This document shows, piece by piece, positions 1 through 5,624 of a DNA stretch of 5,637 nucleotides (position 1 is the first letter of the stretch; every line of letters begins with the position of its first letter). The position numbers and the translations under genes are program-made. Source of the DNA: Phycisphaerales bacterium (GTDB lineage: Bacteria; Planctomycetota; Phycisphaerae; UBA1845); contig JAUWNF010000259.1 of NCBI GenBank assembly GCA_030612785.1, positions 1 to 5,637 of the forward strand. The letters are read 5' to 3'. The notes under the pieces were generated by a model. That model was not told the DNA's origin. It worked only from the letters and a program-made list of their open reading frames with translations, and searched no databases.

Positions 1-100
1 CGGCGTCAAACGCAAGATGAGCAATTACCCGATTCGTCCCCGTCACCGCCCGACGCCGCATCTCATGAATATCGAACGCTGCGTCAAGATCCTTAAATGA
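1..100 (+). CDS. Possible 3' end of an unidentified gene (partial)
   Basis: A plus-strand frame is open from the left edge (first full codon at base 2) to a TGA at 98-100. It would give about 32 C-terminal residues ending in ERCVKILK. The piece is basic and has no motif I recognise. A second plus frame (from base 1, TAA at 94-96) is also open. I prefer the first because most of its third codon positions are G or C, as expected for coding sequence in this GC-rich DNA. If real, the gene converges on the FHA gene, whose stop lies 57 bases further on. Thirty open codons can easily occur by chance, so this is weak. Confidence 0.25.
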   Translation, partial: GVKRKMSNYPIRPRHRPTPHLMNIERCVKILK

Positions 101-157
101 ACAGTATTAGGGCTAACCACGCTAACACGACAATCGTTGCATCGGTGAAACGCCGGA

Positions 158-958
158 CTAACCGTCCTTGCGTTCGGCGCTACGGATGTCGATCAGGTCG
201 GAATGGTCGCCCTGCGGCTTGATCGTCGAATCGGAAGCCCCCACGCTCGAGCCATCCTCTTGGGTAGGTTGGATGGTGGGTGAGGGAATAACCACGCGCA
301 CCTTCGCGCGCCCCAGGGTAAGCGTGTCGCCGGAATGGATGACGCCGAAGCGGCTGGGCTCGTCGTTGATCATCAGACCGTTTTCGCTGAGCAGGTCGCA
401 GATGACGGGTTGCCCGTTGAGCAGGAACACCGCGGCGTGGGCCCGCGAAACCAGCTTGTCTTGCACGACAAAGTCGGCGCCGGCCTTTCTGCTAATCAGG
501 CTGACCGGGCGGCGCAGCTTGACCAACGAGCCGCCATTGCAGTTCTTCAGCGCCAGGACCGTCGGCGCGGGATCGAGATTGAGTGCGGACGAGTTGGTAC
601 CATCGTCCGACGTGGGAGTGTGGATCTCCAGCGAGATCTCCCATTGGCCCACCCGGATGATGTCGCCATCGGCAAGCTTCTCGCACTCGGCCGGCAACCC
701 GTTGAGATGGGTGCCCGATTTGGAAACCAGATCGCGCAGGTAGACTTCTTCGCCCGTGTTGACAATGGCGCAATGCACCGCGGAGACATCGGCGTGCCGT
801 AAGGTGATCTTGCACCCCGATCGTGATCCCACCAGCGAAACGGCGCGGTGAATCTCGATGCTCTGACCGGTGCCCGAGCCGCTGAAGATAGACGCCGTCA
901 CTTGCTTGGCGTTCGACGGGGCGAGCGGCGAGAAATGACTGTCTGTTCGCGAGTTCAC
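158..958 (-). CDS. Double FHA-domain protein
   Basis: Predicted cytoplasmic phosphothreonine-binding adaptor of Ser/Thr-kinase signalling, with two forkhead-associated domains in tandem and no catalytic domain. Residue numbers here count from the upstream in-frame GTG at 1033 (291 aa). FHA1 spans about 48-137 and shows Gly69-Ser-Arg71, the Ser84-x-x-His87 pair and SGTHLNG at 106-112. FHA2 spans about 157-249 and shows Ser181-Arg182, VSRAHA at 195-200 and SENGLMIN at 216-223. The Arg, Ser, His and Asn positions that contact phosphopeptide in the family are therefore present in both. A polar tail of about 40 residues follows. I prefer the GTG at 956-958 (266 aa) because GGAG sits six bases before it and both domains stay whole; the GTG at 1033 lacks a good ribosome site. 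No kinase or secretion gene is in the window, so its partner is unknown. The domain call is secure, the role inferred. Confidence 0.87.
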   Translation of the reverse strand: MNSRTDSHFSPLAPSNAKQVTASIFSGSGTGQSIEIHRAVSLVGSRSGCKITLRHADVSAVHCAIVNTGEEVYLRDLVSKSGTHLNGLPAECEKLADGDIIRVGQWEISLEIHTPTSDDGTNSSALNLDPAPTVLALKNCNGGSLVKLRRPVSLISRKAGADFVVQDKLVSRAHAAVFLLNGQPVICDLLSENGLMINDEPSRFGVIHSGDTLTLGRAKVRVVIPSPTIQPTQEDGSSVGASDSTIKPQGDHSDLIDIRSAERKDG

Positions 959-981
959 AATTAGCTCCGCGGTAATGCTCG

Positions 982-1077
982 TTACGCGAACACCGTATCT
1001 CCTCTTCGAACCAGCCCGATAAGCAAAGCGCACAGCACGCTGCCCCGAGCACTGAGGAATCTGAGTTGCGAAGCCAT
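982..1077 (-). CDS. Possible 31-codon leader or small hydrophobic peptide
   Basis: An ATG at 1075-1077 opens a 31-codon frame ending with TAA at 982-984, in a different frame from the FHA gene. The peptide begins MASQLRFLSARG, continues with a hydrophobic stretch (VLCALLIGLV) and ends RRGDTVFA, so it resembles a short signal peptide or membrane leader. Its stop lies 23 bases before the preferred GTG of the FHA gene. No Shine-Dalgarno is visible before the ATG. It could be a translated leader, a relic of a secreted N-terminus, or chance. Existence as a gene is uncertain. Confidence 0.2.
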   Translation of the reverse strand: MASQLRFLSARGSVLCALLIGLVRRGDTVFA

Positions 1078-1081
1078 TATT

Positions 1082-1110
1082 AGTTTACGGCGCACACGCC
1101 GGGAAGTCCA
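1082..1110 (-). promoter_or_regulatory. Weak candidate promoter for the FHA gene
   Basis: Read on the minus strand, TGGACT (1110-1105) and TAAACT (1087-1082) are separated by 17 bases. Each hexamer matches the sigma-70 consensus at four of six positions. Spacing and position upstream of the FHA gene fit, but the hexamers are weak. Confidence 0.25.
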
Positions 1111-1118
1111 GCCCCGGC
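1098..1118. other. 6-bp inverted repeat, hairpin or operator candidate
   Basis: GCCGGG (1098-1103) and CCCGGC (1113-1118) are perfect inverted repeats with a 9-base loop. The loop contains the candidate -35 hexamer of the FHA promoter. There is no T-run on either side, so a classical intrinsic terminator for the upstream glycosyltransferase gene is not supported. An operator or chance in GC-rich DNA are the alternatives. Confidence 0.25.
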
Positions 1119-1242
1119 AAGGCCTTTCCCGCTCAGGCCCGGTCAACAATCGACCGCTTGCCGGAAATCACAACCTGTGGCTTGGGGCCTGCACGCGGGA
1201 CAACCCTCTGACAGCAATATCGGCCCACGAACACCGCCGACT

Positions 1243-3075
1243 TCACACGCGTCCGCTCAACGTATCGCGAATCGTCGTCCAGCGGCGTATCAGGGAGTGC
1301 TCCGTAGTGACACATTGCCGGGGCGTTGCCGCGTTCGAGACCTGCTGACCATTCGTAACTCCTGCTTCACGAACCCGCGAGAGCAAGGCTTTGAGATCGC
1401 CGTATTGCCCCAGCAGTTCGAACACCTCCACCGTCTGCGGATGAAGCGTGCTCAGCTCGACTTCGGACGTCCTGAAGATTGCCTGCCCCCCCGCGGCGGT
1501 GACTTCCAGGATGGCCTGGGCCGCCGAAGCATCGAAAACCGGGAAAACGACCGCGCTGGCGCACTGATAAATCTCGTTGCAACTTGGTGCGTCGGGAATA
1601 GGCCCGGCGACGAGGTCGCGAAGCTCAGCGCTTTCCTTCCAACCGCTTCCCCAAACCTTTACGGAAACACCGGCACGCCGCAGACCGATGACGGTAGCGC
1701 GGACGATAGCCGTTCCTGCCAGGCGCTGGCGTATCGCCTGGGCGAACTTCTCGCGTACTTCTTCAGAGGTCATCTTTACCCCAATGGCGCGCTCCGCCTC
1801 CATCACGATTTGGGCGGCCGTGGATGACGTGTATTCGTGTGCACGGCGTGCGGTCAAGGCACGGATCTTCTTCCACAGGGCGAGTGGGCGACTATGCTTA
1901 ATGCCCACCGCAGCCGCGGATTCATCCGCCGCATCCGCCAGAATGGCCACCGCGCAGGTCAGCAACTTGCGTCGTTGGGGATCGATCGCCACCGGTTTGT
2001 AGATCGACGTATCAACGCCGGCTTCAAGAAGGTGCACGCGCTCGGGGCTCACGCCGCCTTCGCGCAGTTGTCCGCACAACCCGGGTGTCGCCGCAAACAT
2101 GTGATGCCCCGAACCATAGCCCTCCTGGAGGGCCGGGCCTACCGCACTGTCGGACCAGAACCAGGAGGCGACCGGTTGGTCGGGAGGAATGAAGTCCGTC
2201 AAGCGCCCCGCGCACGAATTGAAGAACAACACCAGATCGGGCCGGTGGTCGCGAATCTGAATCAAGCGTGCCAGATTGTGACACCGATCTGGAGACGACG
2301 GCGCGTGTACTGCTGCGGGCCAGTCCAATTCGGCCAAGGCACCGGCCAACCGCTCCACCGTGGCGAGCGCGCCGGGCCGGGGATCGGACGACAGCACGAC
2401 CACCCGCGGACGTTGCCCGACGACTGGCTTGGGCCTCTCGCCCAGTTCGGCCGCCACCTGTTGTGCGGTCCGCAACCGCCACTCGATGAGCGTGGCGGCG
2501 GCGGCTTCGGACGCTGTCCGGAGTTGATCGAGTGCCTGGGGCGATACCGCCGGGTGAACCAGCAGGCGGTGGGGGAAATCGTACCCGGGATGTTCGGACA
2601 GGAACCTCTGCAGGGCGTCCCCGATCGGATCAAAGGTCAGCAGGACCAGTCGGCCGTCGCGAAAGTGCTCGGCGAGGTCACTGACGTACAACGCAAGTTT
2701 CACATTGACAGGATCGGCGTCGTACGCGAAGACCGCCATGTGCCGCGCGAGGCGCTTACAGAGCAGGTCGGCTTCCACACCGGTTCCCACGAGCGGAATC
2801 AGAACGTTGGCCCCGTCGAGCTTGAAGTGCTCGATCGCGGCGGGCGCGCTGATCGACGGCATCGACGTGCGCCCCAACCAGCCCCGGCGCCGGTCGGGAC
2901 CGGGGATACGAAAAGTCAGTGTGCCATCACGACCATGGGCCGGTTCGATGGTTCGGGGAAGGTTCAGGTCGGTCAGCCGCCGGGCCAACTCGGGTTGCAC
3001 ACGCTCCAATGCCGCGACGTTGCTCTCGAAGCGCTCGTGGTTCCACGTGGCCGGTGCCGTCGCCGTCATACTCAT
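1243..3075 (-). CDS. Maf/CgeB-like GT-B glycosyltransferase, 610 aa
   Basis: Predicted cytoplasmic glycosyltransferase moving a sugar from a nucleotide donor to a protein or surface glycan; acceptor unknown. Residues about 88-150 form a Rossmann-like unit (VLIPLVGTGVEADLL, then YDADP and a GRLVLLTFD strand) resembling the N-terminal region of Maf/DUF115-type motility-associated glycosyltransferases. From about 222 a GT-B fold follows: first half with PDLVLFFNS (279-287) and SWFWSD (304-309), linker with EAGVDTSIYKP (351-361), and a C-terminal half like CgeB / Glyco_trans_1_2 proteins, with VWGSGWK (474-480), IYQCASAVVFP (502-512) and ILEVTAAGG (522-530). A polar, possibly helical insert lies near 395-450. 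The ATG start is preceded by GAGG eight bases away, overlapping the stop of the small membrane-protein gene 10 bases upstream, so the two are probably cotranscribed. A second in-frame ATG is codon 3. The glycosyltransferase fold is fairly sure; the exact family and substrate are inferred. No flagellar genes are nearby to support flagellin as acceptor. Confidence 0.88.
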   Translation of the reverse strand: MSMTATAPATWNHERFESNVAALERVQPELARRLTDLNLPRTIEPAHGRDGTLTFRIPGPDRRRGWLGRTSMPSISAPAAIEHFKLDGANVLIPLVGTGVEADLLCKRLARHMAVFAYDADPVNVKLALYVSDLAEHFRDGRLVLLTFDPIGDALQRFLSEHPGYDFPHRLLVHPAVSPQALDQLRTASEAAAATLIEWRLRTAQQVAAELGERPKPVVGQRPRVVVLSSDPRPGALATVERLAGALAELDWPAAVHAPSSPDRCHNLARLIQIRDHRPDLVLFFNSCAGRLTDFIPPDQPVASWFWSDSAVGPALQEGYGSGHHMFAATPGLCGQLREGGVSPERVHLLEAGVDTSIYKPVAIDPQRRKLLTCAVAILADAADESAAAVGIKHSRPLALWKKIRALTARRAHEYTSSTAAQIVMEAERAIGVKMTSEEVREKFAQAIRQRLAGTAIVRATVIGLRRAGVSVKVWGSGWKESAELRDLVAGPIPDAPSCNEIYQCASAVVFPVFDASAAQAILEVTAAGGQAIFRTSEVELSTLHPQTVEVFELLGQYGDLKALLSRVREAGVTNGQQVSNAATPRQCVTTEHSLIRRWTTIRDTLSGRV

Positions 3076-3085
3076 CCTGACCGCC

Positions 3086-3283
3086 TCATACCGCGGTCGT
3101 TCTCATGCGAACCACCATCATAACCACCAGGAACCCGAGCCAGAGGACCCAGGCGCTTACGCCGAACACCAGTGGCCACCGTGGTTGCGGTGGTGAATCA
3201 CCTGCCGGAATATCCGCGTCGTCTGCCCGGGTCTTCGGAGCGTTTTGGTCATCCGTCGCCGCTTGGGCCTGTGGTTTCGACAC
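3086..3283 (-). CDS. Small single-pass membrane protein, 65 aa
   Basis: No family recognised. The first 35 residues are polar and rich in Asp, Gln, Ala and Pro. One transmembrane segment follows at about 37-58 (PLVFGVSAWVLWLGFLVVMM), ending in a short basic tail with Arg59 and Arg61. With no signal peptide and a C-terminal anchor, it resembles a tail-anchored or small scaffold protein. The GTG start is supported by AAAGG seven bases upstream. Its TGA is 10 bases from the ATG of the glycosyltransferase gene, so an operon is likely and it may help bring that enzyme to the membrane (inference). A candidate promoter lies about 43 bases before the start. Good ribosome site, a clear membrane segment and tight spacing make it more believable than most ORFs of this size. 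Confidence 0.72.
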   Translation of the reverse strand: MSKPQAQAATDDQNAPKTRADDADIPAGDSPPQPRWPLVFGVSAWVLWLGFLVVMMVVRMRTTAV

Positions 3284-3325
3284 GGGGTTTCCTTTCTGCC
3301 GCGGGGCATCACCAAGCCGGCGGGC

Positions 3326-3355
3326 ATTCTAATCCGGAGTTCCTCCGATTGGCCA
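3326..3355 (-). promoter_or_regulatory. Candidate promoter of the membrane protein / glycosyltransferase operon
   Basis: On the minus strand TGGCCA (3355-3350) and TAGAAT (3331-3326) are 18 bases apart. TAGAAT matches the -10 consensus at five of six positions and TGGCCA the -35 at four of six. The predicted start of transcription would leave a 5' leader of roughly 35 bases before the GTG at 3283. An inverted repeat fills the spacer. Confidence 0.42.
3331..3350. repeat. Imperfect inverted repeat in promoter spacer, possible operator
   Basis: The arms AATC-GGAG (3331-3339, with one bulged C) and CTCCGATT (3343-3350) can pair over eight base pairs around a TTC loop. The repeat lies between, and just touches, the candidate -35 and -10 hexamers, where a repressor or a MerR-type activator could bind. 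No regulator gene is visible in the window. This is a site prediction from symmetry only. Confidence 0.35.
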
Positions 3356-3496
3356 GGCGCTGTTGCGTGTAAAATCGCTGTTCCGAGGGTACGAGCAGGC
3401 ATGTAGTCAGTCCGTAGCCCCCCCTCAAAACCACAACCTCAGCCGCCGGCAGGATTTATGCGGTGCCTACTCCCGGAACTTCGGGTGAACGAGGAT

Positions 3497-4795
3497 TCAG
3501 CGTGCGAAGGCCTGCCACCGATCAAAGAAGTCCGGGAAGGTCTTGCTTACGCAACCGGGGTCCTTGATGGCCACGTTCTCCAAACGTAGCGAGGTCAGTG
3601 CAAAGCTCATCGCCATACGGTGATCGGCGTAGGTCTCGATCTCCGCGGGAACCACGGTGCCCGGCGGGCGTACGACCAGGCCGTCGGACTCCACCTCCAC
3701 CGCGGCGCCCAGCTTGGCGAGTTCCCGGGCCAAGGCCGCCAGCCGGTCGGTTTCCTTGAGGCGGAGGTTGCCGACGTTGTGGATGTGGGTGGGGCCCTCC
3801 GCAAAGAGCGCTACCACGGCCAGCGTCTGAACCATGTCCGGCATCCGGTTGAGATCGACGTCGATCCCCCGCAAGCGTGCACCGGGCGGCGGACCGTGCA
3901 CCGTCAGGTGTTCCGTGCCCCGCTCGATCCGGCAGCCCATCTGCTCCAGGATATCCACGAAAAGAGCATCGCCTTGGATGCTGACCGTCCCTAAACCCTC
4001 CACCGTGACTCTTCCCCCGGCGATGGCCGGTGCCGCGAGAAAGTAAGAAGCGTTGGATGCGTCGGGCTCGATCGGGTACTCGCGGCCTTGATACGCCTGC
4101 GGAGCCGCGACGATATATCGGGCGGTGCCGGACGCGACCCGCTCCAGGACCGTGACCCCGAACGCCTCCATCACCGCCAGCGTCATCCGCACGTAGGGCT
4201 CGCTGACCAACTGGCCGACGACCTCGATCATCACGTCCGTCCGGGCGTATGGGGCCGCCATCAACAGCGCGCTAACCAACTGACTCGACTGGGGCGCGTC
4301 GAAACGGACCATCCTGCCCTTGAGCCCACGGGCGTATATGCGCAACGGCGGATAACCCTCGGTCCCCAAGTACTCCACCGGGCTGCCCAGCGTCTGCAAA
4401 GCCTCCACCAGCGCCCCGATGGGTCGTTCCCGCATCCGGGCCATCCCGTCCAGGGCGTACTCGCCGTACCCCAACGCGCACAGGGCCGTGCAAAAACGCA
4501 TGGTCGTGCCGGAGTTCCCGCAGTAGATTTCGGCTTCGCAAGCGGGGAGATGCCCGCCGCAGCCCTCAACCCCGACCGTGCAAGCCTCGGGATTGGCGGC
4601 TGTCGAGATGCCCAGCCGCCCGAGGGCGTCGAGCATGTGCTGGGTGTCGTCCGCGAATAGCACACCGCTCAAACGGCTCTCGCCGTGAGCCAGCGCGGAC
4701 GTCACCAGGGCTCGGTTGGTGATGCTCTTGGAGCCCGGCAGGCGGACTACGGCGTCCAAGGGACCGGAAACTGGGTACAACCGCAAGGCACACAT
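3497..4795 (-). CDS. aroA: 3-phosphoshikimate 1-carboxyvinyltransferase (EPSP synthase)
   Basis: Cytoplasmic enzyme joining phosphoenolpyruvate to shikimate-3-phosphate to give EPSP, the sixth shikimate-pathway step toward aromatic amino acids. Numbering from the ATG at 4793-4795 gives 432 residues, the usual family length. Key motifs: LPGSKSITNRA (19-29; Lys23, Arg28), GNSGTTMR (93-100), RMRERPI (120-126; Arg124), SSQLVSALL (170-178), EPDASNASYFLAA (243-255), the catalytic Asp in MPDM (318-321), NLRLKETDR (343-351), DHRMAM (391-396) and KTFP (418-421). Gly96, which glyphosate-tolerant class II enzymes often replace with Ala, is kept, so a sensitive type is expected. The frame stays open upstream to 5029, but those 78 codons lack family similarity and overlap the neighbour's promoter and start, so I exclude them. 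No Shine-Dalgarno precedes the chosen ATG; the in-frame GTG at 4813 is an alternative. Transcribed divergently from the lipoprotein gene. Identity is certain, exact start less so. Confidence 0.97.
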   Translation of the reverse strand: MCALRLYPVSGPLDAVVRLPGSKSITNRALVTSALAHGESRLSGVLFADDTQHMLDALGRLGISTAANPEACTVGVEGCGGHLPACEAEIYCGNSGTTMRFCTALCALGYGEYALDGMARMRERPIGALVEALQTLGSPVEYLGTEGYPPLRIYARGLKGRMVRFDAPQSSQLVSALLMAAPYARTDVMIEVVGQLVSEPYVRMTLAVMEAFGVTVLERVASGTARYIVAAPQAYQGREYPIEPDASNASYFLAAPAIAGGRVTVEGLGTVSIQGDALFVDILEQMGCRIERGTEHLTVHGPPPGARLRGIDVDLNRMPDMVQTLAVVALFAEGPTHIHNVGNLRLKETDRLAALARELAKLGAAVEVESDGLVVRPPGTVVPAEIETYADHRMAMSFALTSLRLENVAIKDPGCVSKTFPDFFDRWQAFAR

Positions 4796-4940
4796 GCTGT
4801 GGAGGATAACCACGCCGGACGCGGCGAGCAACGACGCTGGTGGTGGGCATAGTCGGCCGACGGAGCCCGTGTGTCCCGGCGCGCCACCGGCGGACCCCAG
4901 GTCGTCACGTTCCTGGTGTACACGCTCAAATCCGCTAAGC

Positions 4941-4969
4941 TTGGCTGGACGTTTTGACCGAAGTATAAT
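4941..4969 (+). promoter_or_regulatory. Strong sigma-70-like promoter for the lipoprotein gene
   Basis: TTGGCT (4941-4946) and a perfect TATAAT (4964-4969) are separated by 17 bases. Transcription would start near 4976, about 30 bases before the GTG at 5008. This is the best promoter match in the window. Confidence 0.7.
4962..4967 (-). promoter_or_regulatory. Possible -10 element for aroA, overlapping the divergent promoter
   Basis: On the minus strand TATACT (4967-4962) is a five-of-six -10 match that shares bases with the plus-strand TATAAT. No good -35 lies 16-18 bases upstream. If used, it would give aroA a leader of about 160 bases and make the two promoters mutually exclusive. Weak. 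Confidence 0.22.
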
Positions 4970-4993
4970 TCGTCGGAATCCGTGAAGGTCGCT

Positions 4994-4999
4994 GAGGAG
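4994..4999 (+). promoter_or_regulatory. Ribosome binding site deciding the lipoprotein start
   Basis: GAGGAG lies eight bases before the GTG at 5008 but only two before the in-frame TTG at 5002, so it favours GTG 5008 as the start codon. Confidence 0.7.
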
Positions 5000-5007
5000 T
5001 CTTGCCC

Positions 5008-5358
5008 GTGAACCATCTGTCCGCACCACCCCAGCGGTGCTCCCAAAGCAAGAACTCGTTGATGTCCGGCACCGGCTGGTTCCTGGCCGGGGGCGGTGGA
5101 CGGGCTTGGCTCGTCCGAGTGCTGCTCATCTTGACGTTCACGCTCTTGTTCGCCGCGGCGGGGTGCGAGGTGTTGACCTACGAGCGTACGGTCTTCCCGG
5201 AGGCGTTCGTCGGCGCGGACGGGCAGGGGATGCTGCAGGATGACATTCGCGCAATCGTGATCGATGCCAATCTCGACGAAGACGCCAAGCGCCAGGCGCT
5301 GCGCGATTTAGGCATTGAAGACGAGGATCTGCTCGACGCCTTCCTCAGCACTGAGTAG
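5008..5358 (+). CDS. Small predicted lipoprotein, 116 aa
   Basis: No named family recognised. From the GTG start, a long polar N-region (about 32 residues) with several Gly and a few Arg/Lys leads to a hydrophobic helix (WLVRVLLILTFTLLFAAAG, about 34-52) and a lipobox ending Ala-Ala-Gly-Cys53. This suggests processing by signal peptidase II and lipid attachment at Cys53; the +2 residue is Glu. The mature part is only 64 residues and strongly acidic toward the C-terminus (DANLDEDAKRQALRDLGIEDEDLLDAF), probably helical. A later in-frame ATG at 5062 would give a more usual 34-residue signal peptide, but it has no comparable ribosome site. A strong promoter and GAGGAG site support expression. It is divergent from aroA and has no visible partner. 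An ordinary membrane anchor instead of a lipoprotein is possible. Confidence 0.75.
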   Translation: MNHLSAPPQRCSQSKNSLMSGTGWFLAGGGGRAWLVRVLLILTFTLLFAAAGCEVLTYERTVFPEAFVGADGQGMLQDDIRAIVIDANLDEDAKRQALRDLGIEDEDLLDAFLSTE

Positions 5359-5393
5359 CGGTTTTCTTCGGTACCCAGTTTCGTAGCGGATGG

Positions 5394-5415
5394 CGCGGTC
5401 CCAATCTCCACCGCG
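5394..5415 (+). terminator. Weak hairpin downstream of the lipoprotein gene
   Basis: CGCGGT (5394-5399) and ACCGCG (5410-5415) form a perfect 6-bp stem with a 10-base loop, 35 bases after the TAG. A second 5-bp stem (CCGGG 5433-5437 / CCCGG 5446-5450) follows. Neither has a T-run after it, so intrinsic termination is only a possibility. Confidence 0.2.
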
Positions 5416-5455
5416 ACCACCTGTCTGTGCTGCCGGGCAGAGTTCCCCGGGTCCA

Positions 5456-5464
5456 TGATAGAAT
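5456..5464 (+). promoter_or_regulatory. Possible extended -10 promoter facing the repeat cluster
   Basis: TGATAGAAT reads as an extended -10 (TGn followed by TAGAAT, five of six consensus). No -35 is recognisable 17 bases upstream. Transcription would run rightward through a small GCGGG/CCCGC hairpin (5467-5471 / 5484-5488) into the palindromic repeats and out of the window. It uses the same TAGAAT hexamer as the candidate promoter near 3326. Confidence 0.3.
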
Positions 5465-5510
5465 CGGCGGGCTAAGGCAGCCCCCCGCGTGACTGTGCTG
5501 CCAACGCATC

Positions 5511-5624
5511 AGCCCCAACGGGGCGCCATAGATCAGCCCAGGGCAACGCCCTGGGTTCTCGTGACCGAGACAAACATGAGCCCTGAAAGGGCGGCATAGC
5601 TTTATTTCGCCCTTTCAGGGCTTA
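5511..5624. repeat. Two-copy palindromic repeat cluster, 68-base offset
   Basis: Two diverged copies of one unit are visible. Copy A (5511 to about 5557) has AGCCC, a GCCCC-AAC-GGGGC hairpin, GGGCGCCATAG (5521-5531) and an AGCCCAGGGC-AAC-GCCCTGGGTT hairpin (5535-5557). Copy B (5579 to about 5624) has AGCCC, GCCCT-GAA-AGGGC, GGGCGGCATAG (5589-5599, ten of eleven bases as in A) and GCCCT-TTC-AGGGC. Both AGCCC and the 11-mer are offset by exactly 68 bases. The region sits between genes and may run past the right edge. It looks like a dispersed REP-like intergenic element; no transposase or target-site duplication is seen. Relation to known planctomycete intergenic repeats is recalled, not tested. 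Confidence 0.75.
5579..5622. repeat. Perfect 14-bp inverted repeat, 16-base loop
   Basis: AGCCCTGAAAGGGC (5579-5592) and GCCCTTTCAGGGCT (5609-5622) are exact inverted complements. Each arm is itself a small hairpin (GCCCT/AGGGC around three bases), so the element could fold as one long stem or as two small ones. The long stem could act as a terminator or mRNA stabiliser, but the bases after it (TACGTTTCTTC) give only a loose T-rich tract. Confidence 0.85.

Noticed and set aside
112..126. Direct repeat GCTAAC at 112-117 and 121-126
   Set aside because: Only six bases, two copies, 9-base period; not enough to claim an operator, attachment site or CRISPR-like unit.
1133..1315. 60-codon minus-strand frame overlapping the end of the glycosyltransferase gene
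   Set aside because: It starts inside the glycosyltransferase gene in another frame, has no ribosome site or motif, and the rest of the 1034-1242 gap looks non-coding.
1177..1827. Plus-strand open frame (216 codons) over the 3' half of the glycosyltransferase gene
   Set aside because: Antisense shadow with low-complexity composition and no recognisable domain.
1837..3123. Long plus-strand open frame (428 codons) antisense to the glycosyltransferase gene
   Set aside because: It is the shadow of the minus-strand gene in GC-rich DNA. Its translation is full of Arg, Gly and Gln with no motif, and no ribosome site was found.
3370..3375. Plus-strand TAAAAT as a promoter between the membrane protein gene and aroA
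   Set aside because: No proper -35 at 16-18 bases, and nothing downstream on the plus strand except antisense to aroA.
3157..3402. 81-codon minus-strand frame overlapping the small membrane protein
   Set aside because: Arg- and Pro-rich translation with no membrane segment. The overlapping 65-residue frame has a better ribosome site, a clear helix and operon spacing.
3404..3496. Intrinsic terminator after aroA
   Set aside because: Only very short or imperfect stems were found on the minus strand, and none is followed by a T-run.
4088..4660. Plus-strand open frame (190 codons) inside aroA
   Set aside because: Antisense to an intact, motif-complete aroA. The His/Gln/Arg-rich translation is typical of a shadow frame.
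4796..5029. N-terminal extension of AroA by 78 residues
   Set aside because: No family similarity. It overlaps the divergent promoter, ribosome site and start of the lipoprotein gene, and 432 residues from the internal ATG already match the normal enzyme length.
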